Assembly (NCBI GenBank): GCA_017165825.1
Contig: CM029378.1
Location: 12,988,334-13,052,333 of the forward strand
Origin: Hepsetus odoe
Lineage: Eukaryota > Chordata > Actinopteri > Characiformes > Hepsetidae
Reading direction: 5' to 3'
DNA length: 64,000 bases
Shown here: one piece after another, positions 58,201-64,000 of the stretch
Position numbering within the stretch: position 1 is the stretch's first letter
How the letters are laid out: each line of letters begins with the position of its first letter
Notes under the pieces: model-generated
What the model was told of the DNA's origin: nothing
Seen by the model: only the letters and a program-made list of their open reading frames with translations
Databases searched by the model: none
Position numbers and translations under genes: made by a program

Positions 58201-59139
58201 CACCAGGGTTAAAGGGAGGACTGGACTGCAAAATAAAATAACTTAAATAAATTGAAACTTTTTTTCCACCCAAGATAATAAGAGTTGTAAAACAATAAAT
58301 ATAAATTGAATACATAGGAATAAATATGTGACTCAAAATGACATATTGTGTAATATAATTAGAATTATATTCATTATTATACACAAAGTGACATTGTGAT
58401 AAAAAACATTTAGATCACAAACTCTGAAATACAAAGCCATTATTTTACCCTGTTTAATCAGCTGCATTTTCTGTTGCACACTTAGAATGCTAAATTATGT
58501 TCACTTAGAGTCCAAAATCATTACCTGAATTTATTTCTAAGATTTTGGACTGGTTCACTCAGCTCTTGTTCAAACTACTGCACAAAACACAGAGTCTGTG
58601 AGCAAGCCATTTCTCCACTGTGTTATCAATGCAAACAGCATTCAGCAAGCTGCTGATATTAATATTAATAGCATATGCGACTGAACAGAATATTGAAAGA
58701 AGCTGAGGAAGTAAGCAAAAAAGAAAAAGCCAAGACCAAGTTTTATTTCCCATGGTGGCGGAAAACAAACACAACTAAGCTTACATCGCCAGCTGCATGA
58801 ACAAGAGACCAAAGCATAAAGAATTAGTGTTTGAGTGGACCGCGTCTCCATAATCCAATATGGTCTTTTCTCAAATGAAGTGCATTTTTCTTAGCAGTCA
58901 TGCTTAGGCAATTTGCGAAGCAACAAAACCTTCAATGAGAGGGGCACTTGGAGGCAACCTCAGCACAAAAACAAATATCCCTGAGAACCTTGACCCACAT
59001 ATGACACCGTCACAACACAATCTCATTTCAGGTTTGTTTGATGAGCGAGAGAGAGAAAACCAGTGGCAAAGCTAGAGACAGGACTCCTATGCTGGCCTGG
59101 TTTCCCAAAGGTTGCGTGCACAGGTGACCTTCACAGAAG
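58201..59139. other. intronic stretch, gene-free
   Basis: AT-rich, no recognised repeat. Confidence 0.5.
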
Positions 59140-59404
59140 CGACCTTCGGGTTAGATACTATGATCAGAAGGTCATGGGTTCAAGTCCCAGACCAGTAGGA
59201 TGCCCTAAGGTACCCTTGAGCAAGGTACCATCCCCATCACTGCTCCCCAGGCGCAGGATATATGGCTGCCTTAACTTAGTTGTGATGGGTTAAATGCGGA
59301 GAGGCATTTGACTTAACCCTAAGTACCTCCACAAGACTTTCCCTGTCATTAGGGAATGTCTATCACTCTGGATTAGAGCGTCTGAGAAACTGTAAGCGTA
59401 AATG
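59140..59404 (+). mobile_element. chimeric SINE: type 2 front, type 1 tail
   Basis: The front has GGTTCAAGTCCCAGACC (B-box region), GGATGCCCTAAGGTACCC, TGCTCCCCAGGCGCAGG and GGGTTAAATGCGGAGAGGC, all type 2. At about 59310 it changes to TTAACCCTAAGTACCTCC, CTTTCCCTGTCATTAGGG and CACTCTGGATTAGAGCGTCTG, a type 1 body and tail, ending in GTAAATG. Confidence 0.75.
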
Positions 59405-60109
59405 TCCCCGTGTCTGCCTCAGTTTGTTTCTGGTGCTCTGGTTTCTGCTCCCACTGCAAGTGTGAAGTAAATGTTTCGTGCCTATAACATAATAATAACT
59501 TTCTTATCACAGCTGAAATGTAAACATTTATTAAAATGTGGATTTTGGGCCATGTCTATGACCGCGGCTGCATTACAGCCTTTACAGACACAGTAGACGG
59601 CAAAAGAATTTAAAATATAACACTGTAACTCCCTGCTTCTCATGCCTCCCTTCATATTTCAATTCTTTAGAAGAAAGTACAAGATTTGTACTTAGACTTC
59701 AGCATGGCCTTAGTGTTTGTGTTTAAGTCGACACTGAATATACACTTGTGTTGACTGTATCAACCCTTGATCTGTAAAGAGAAAAAAGTTTTCTACAGTT
59801 AAATCTTGTTGAATTAGATGGACGTACAATTAGAGGCTACCCCTGATGAGATAAAGAATACACTCCAGTCTGTACCCAAGTTAGACAGACCACGCAACCT
59901 TGCTTTTGTTTGCAAAGTAAAAAAAAAAAAGCCTTTAACAGACAAAGCTAACTTGCATGAGTCCTCCACTGTCAATCAAAGACAGGGAAGCCTTTCTTCT
60001 AGTTGCCATTGGATAATTCTGGAACAAAAGCACAACAGCAGCCTTAATGAGCATATGAGGTGAAATATAAAGTCTTCATTTGCCTCAGGGCTTTCAGCGT
60101 GTGCTTGCA

Positions 60110-60111
<2 letters not shown>

Positions 60112-60142
<31 letters not shown>
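60112..60142 (+). repeat. (CA)n microsatellite
   Basis: Pure CA run of 31 nt. Confidence 0.95.
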
Positions 60143-60144
<2 letters not shown>

Positions 60145-60310
60145 CGACAAAGCCTGTCACCTGGTGACATTGAGCATTATATCAAGTCACTTGTTAATTT
60201 AAAGACAAAAAACATTAAACATTAATTGGAAAAATGAGCAAAAAACGGGAGGAGGTAAGGGGGAGCATGAAAGACAATGAGACAAAGAGGGACGTATAAA
60301 TACTTGTGTT

Positions 60311-60312
<2 letters not shown>

Positions 60313-60360
<48 letters not shown>
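60313..60360 (+). repeat. (GA)24 microsatellite
   Basis: Pure GA run of 48 nt, the longest uninterrupted GA array in the intron. Confidence 0.95.
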
Positions 60361-60363
<3 letters not shown>

Positions 60364-61304
60364 GGTGGATCCAAGTAAAAGAGGGATAAGGAGCAGCTGT
60401 GTGGTTCTACAAGAGAGAAAAGCAGGAAATAGAGTTCAACCACTCTGTATTCTCAACCTTGTCTTGACTCATCTGCTCAATTTGCTTCATTCTCTACCAG
60501 ACGTTCACTGTCCAGCACTTTGAGAGTCTCAGCTAGCAGTTAGAGACCTGAGTGTTAAACCAGGTCCAAGCAGTGGGCGATATGATATTTTATCATTTTG
60601 ATTAAAAATTACAGCACCCTGTGTTTTTGAGGATTTGTGGATACACTGTTCTTTAAGAATACTAAACAACAGGAAGTCTCAGCGCAAAGACAACACAACC
60701 TTGTTTATTTATATTTCGTACAGCATGACGTGTGACAAAAATATACGACCACTGTTCTCATCGTTTTTTGTGGAAGATAATGAACTGGTTCCAAACTGTC
60801 AAACCTAAGACAAACAATACATTGCTCTAGATATATTTTTGCCTTTCCAGGCCTTACCGAACATATCAGCTAAGTCATGTGTCATGCTCACTGTACTAAG
60901 AGCTATTGCACAGGCTTGTAGTAATGATCTTTCTAACATTCTATTGACAATTATAATTATAAATAGAATAACGCATCAAAAAAAGACTTGCATTCAAAAC
61001 TGTTCACATTGTGATATTAAAATGAGATTTGCCCTCCAAAGATCAGGGAGGGCAGAGTAAGATGCACCTCTGAGAATGTGGGTTTAAAAACATTTTAGTT
61101 CATGTACAGGAAGACGAAGGTGGATACACCTAGTGTGACTCTCACTACACATTTATCACTTTCAGAGGAGGCGCTCACCGTGCTGAGAAGGGTCATGGAC
61201 TGTTCGGAGAGATTTACTGTCAGAACAGTTTGATTAAACTCCTCATGAACTGGCTATGGCACAGCACTATACTCACAAACCCATGATAGGGCCACAAATC
61301 TAAG

Positions 61305-61552
61305 ATAGAGCAGTGGTAGCCTAAAGTTTAGGGACTTAGTCCCATGATGGGAAGGTCATAGATTTGAGTCCCGAACCAGTAGGTTACCTTAAAGTACCCA
61401 TAAGCAAGGTACTGCCTCCCAATACTTCTCTCCGGGCACTGGATGATATGGAGTAAGGCTGCTCACAGCTACACTGTGTGTATGTGTTAAAACCAGAAAA
61501 GACATTTCACTTGTGCTGTGGTGTGTTCACAATGATGAAGGTCACTTTCACT
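61305..61552 (+). mobile_element. type 2 SINE, old and diverged, near full length
   Basis: AGCAGTGGTAGCCTAAAG head, GATTTGAGTCC (decayed B box), AGTAGGTTACCTTAAAGTACCC, TCTCCGGGCACTGG, then AAGGTCACTTTCACT. Many substitutions relative to other copies. Confidence 0.75.
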
Positions 61553-63335
61553 GCCTTTACAAAATGACTTGATATAGATTTGAAAGACAGGAGGACTTAA
61601 AAGGTCCAAAAGTGCATTGTGTAATACAGACAGAATTTTTATTACAACTAAATCTACATTAAACTAAGCACCTTTCTTATTTAAAGAAGGAATACTTACA
61701 CGAAAATCAAAATATCAACATATTTTAATCATAAGCTATTCCAACACTGCAAAATGTATATTGTGAATCGTCACCTTTAAATTGATGCTTCACATTGCAC
61801 TGAAGCTTTGTTTTTTATAAACTGAATGACCGTAACTAAAGAATATGTGTTAATAATGTACCTGTGCCTGTCTCTGTAGTAGCTTTTCACAAGCCCCGAA
61901 AAGATAACGCTCTTGGGGAAATCTTCAAAAATTGATCAATGTGTTTTGCTTTGTATTCTGTTTTTTAAATATATCATGAGTGCAGTGACCAAATGGCTTG
62001 CAAGATGCTCATCTTCTATCATTAAAAAACAATGGCAGACATTGCAAATATCCTGTAAAGTTCTTAATTAGTATCCCCTTTAACTCAATCCAATTTCCTT
62101 CAGCCAGTTTTAACAGTAATTTTGGCAGAACTTCCCTAAAACAGAAGAATTCATTGAAGAGTTGTAGTTGTTCATCTGTCTGAAAAGTGACTAAGACCTG
62201 CTGGAACGTTCTGCGCTTCTCTCTTTGGAGCTGCAGTGTGGAAACCTTGCAGCACAGCATGGGAGAGAATGGGTGAGTGGCAGAAGCTTTGTGAATGCCC
62301 TGGCTAGTCCACAGTCCAAAACACTGGCACTGTTCACAACTCCCAAGGTTATCTGCTTCATCCAAAAAGTCACTTAACAGAGCTACTCTAAAGCCACGTC
62401 CACAGCGGACCAAGCCCTAAATGAGAATAGCCCTGGCTCCTCAGTGCCACGCTGCTCAACTCTCCAGTTTTTCAGCTTCTTCTACAGTTTTCATTGTCCT
62501 GTTGTGATAAAGGGGGTCTTTCATTGCTCTGACAGTACAAGGGAGTCAACATGTCAAGAACACAAACAAAACAGACACACATGTACCCATGCACAAACAC
62601 AAGAATACAATTTTTCTACTTTTGTGAAGAGTCTTAAGGCGAGCAATCTCTCGTAAATATTTTAGGCTTTCCCAAGCACAAGCATGCAAGAACAGATGCA
62701 TGAGACTTATATACAAGTAGAGAAAGCTTGATGATTGACCCCCTCAAAGCACAGTTTGGGATCCCATGTTTCCACAAGTAGACTAAGCCTTTTGTATCCT
62801 CACGCCTGAATGCATGCAAGTGGGCGCTAAAGTGCCTTGATTCGGCAATCTGTGGTCACGTGTCTCATATGAATGCTTTGTTTGGTAAGGGGTGGCTAAC
62901 AATGCCAATTACGCAGAGGATCTCCTACTAATTGAGTTGGCAATGTCACTTTTTTTTTTTTGAACGCTTTAAATATTTTAAAAGTGTTGTCAAATGGTGG
63001 AGTCGCTAACAGGACGATCAATCAGCCACGTAGAACATTTCGAGGAATATGTTCTTATGTTAGGTGCCTGTACCTTTGTCAAGCCATTATTAGTTTGGTA
63101 TTACTTAAACACAGTCTCCCAATAAAATGCTTTGAGATGCTGGTTTTAAGAGAGGGAGAAATTTTGTTTCAGAACTGGTGGAAGGCCGATACTTTAATAA
63201 ATACAACATAATTTGTAGTCAAATATGATAATAATATTTACCCTCAACTGCATGTGTATGATGGAAGGAAAAATGTGGTTTAAAGTACATGGTGCATACC
63301 CTGCACTAATTTTCCATTTTCCATACATAAACTAT
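61553..63335. other. intronic stretch, gene-free
   Basis: A 134-codon minus-strand frame (62009-62413) is the longest non-repeat frame on this side. It includes LSDFLDEADNLGSCEQC and QREKRRTFQQVLVTFQTDEQ, matches nothing I know and has no splice-site support, so it is left uncalled. Confidence 0.45.
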
Positions 63336-63520
63336 GAATGGTCAGAAGTATCCAGACAGACCTAATGAATACTGCAGTTTCATGGGACTTTTTGGAGCAT
63401 TAACACTTATCTAAGGTTGCCGTGCCAACTGCCACCTAAAATGGGATGAAGCCACTCAATACTGGGCTTTAGAGGAGTGGCACTGCATTCTTGGAATGAT
63501 GGTGCAGCATGCTGATACTT
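63336..63520 (+). mobile_element. degraded Tc1-like transposon fragment
   Basis: GGTCAGAAGTATCCAGACAG followed by CTAATGAATACTGCAGT resembles the ends of fish Tc1-like elements (GGTCAAAAGTATCCAGACAC). Further on, GAAGCCACTC...GGAGTGGCACTGCATTC...GGAATGATG follows the pattern of the transposase stretch around 'WS(D)E'. Heavily diverged, with no coding frame. The right limit is unclear and may extend to about 63700. Confidence 0.5.
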
Positions 63521-64000
63521 TGGGATGCTCAATTTTAAACCAGACCAACAGAAGAATTGGATGGATAAGCATGTTCCTACAAACATTTGGACTGCAACAA
63601 AGGCAAAATGTTACTTTTGCCTCGGACTTGAGCAAAAAGCTTAATTCATTTGGGTTTGTGTACATCAAGACATTTGTTCTTCATTCATGCTATTTAAAGC
63701 AGAATATGTAGAGGAATTAATCCCATGTCCTTTGTTTCAATGTTTCATACTGGGACACAACAATAAAGGCATTTTAGCAAACCTCTGAACAATAGAATGA
63801 CTCTTTTAAAGTGCATGTGAGAGATTGCAGGACGATACAGAATTACACTAAACACAACACAGTGTAGAGGGAGTGGAGAAATAGCAGACTGGCAGACCTT
63901 GGTGGCATTAATAGTAAAAGAATAGCCCCTCTCTTTTTCTCTCTCTTATTCTCTCGCTCTTTCTCATTTTCTCCAGATGCAGGCCTATGATGGCGATGCA

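Larger units (their letters stand above)
29908..64000 (-). other. vti1a: last intron of vti1a (inferred, open at the right edge)
   Basis: Everything to the right of the terminal exon should be intron if the gene continues on the minus strand. I looked in the minus-strand frames for the SNARE-motif exon expected just upstream (residues like RLRETDANLGKSSRIL in human) and for earlier exons, and saw none. The intron is therefore at least 34 kb here. A very large vti1a gene is usual in vertebrates. The intron holds SINEs, an RTE-like LINE piece, Tc1/MITE remnants, about ten CA runs (GU in the transcript), several GA runs (CU in the transcript) and a few non-repetitive blocks that could be enhancers. 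Confidence 0.65.

Noticed and set aside
57853..58246. Overlapping open frames on both strands of the GC-rich block
   Set aside because: High GC lowers stop frequency in all frames. Both strands are open at once, there is no splice-site pairing, and Gly/Ala/Pro/Arg-rich products resemble no family.

Overview
The window looks like nuclear DNA of a ray-finned fish, probably a teleost. It is AT-rich and gene-poor and full of long dinucleotide microsatellites. It also carries repeat families that are commonplace in teleosts: tRNA-derived SINEs with two kinds of 3' tail, Tc1-like DNA transposons, a MITE with GTGCACTA-type ends, and an RTE-like LINE piece. I see no bacterial or viral gene organisation, no operons, no rRNA and no CRISPR array.

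One protein-coding exon can be identified. On the minus strand, 29736-29829 encodes the C-terminal tail anchor (IIQNRILVFILGAIILL... ending NLRAH) that matches the end of the Golgi/endosomal Qb-SNARE VTI1A. It is preceded by a 3' splice site and a perfect TACTAAC branch-point motif, with a 47-nt GT repeat between the two. Everything to the right (29830-64000) is then most simply the last intron of vti1a, at least 34 kb long. I found no further vti1a exon there. Everything to the left of the 3' UTR is intergenic. In other vertebrates tcf7l2 lies downstream of vti1a in the same orientation, so tcf7l2 would be expected to the left of this window; I see none of its exons here.

Region by region: 1-6.1 kb holds AT repeats, two hairpin-forming inverted repeats and a purine tract. 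The 6.2-10.7 kb stretch holds a 0.85-kb segment present twice; one copy is interrupted by a 512-bp fold-back Tc1 element and the other is the clean empty site. The 10.7-18 kb stretch holds a truncated SINE pair and large GA/GAAA/GT arrays. The 18-22 kb stretch holds a decayed Tc1-like element and three SINEs, one with an intact 13-bp target duplication. The 23-29 kb stretch holds non-repetitive, motif-rich blocks and three large GA arrays. The 43.4-45.4 kb stretch is a nest of SINE, RTE-like LINE and SINE-within-SINE. The 48-64 kb stretch holds scattered degenerate SINEs, a Tc1 fragment near 63.4 kb, and several blocks resembling conserved non-coding enhancers. One of these carries two perfect TCF/LEF sites.

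I did not find a new multi-gene system. The observations most worth following are the microsatellite inside the vti1a 3' splice region, the strong strand bias of microsatellites along the vti1a transcript, the palindromic Tc1 derivative with its empty-site control, and the candidate Wnt-responsive block near 53.5 kb. All family names come from recognition by eye, with no database search.
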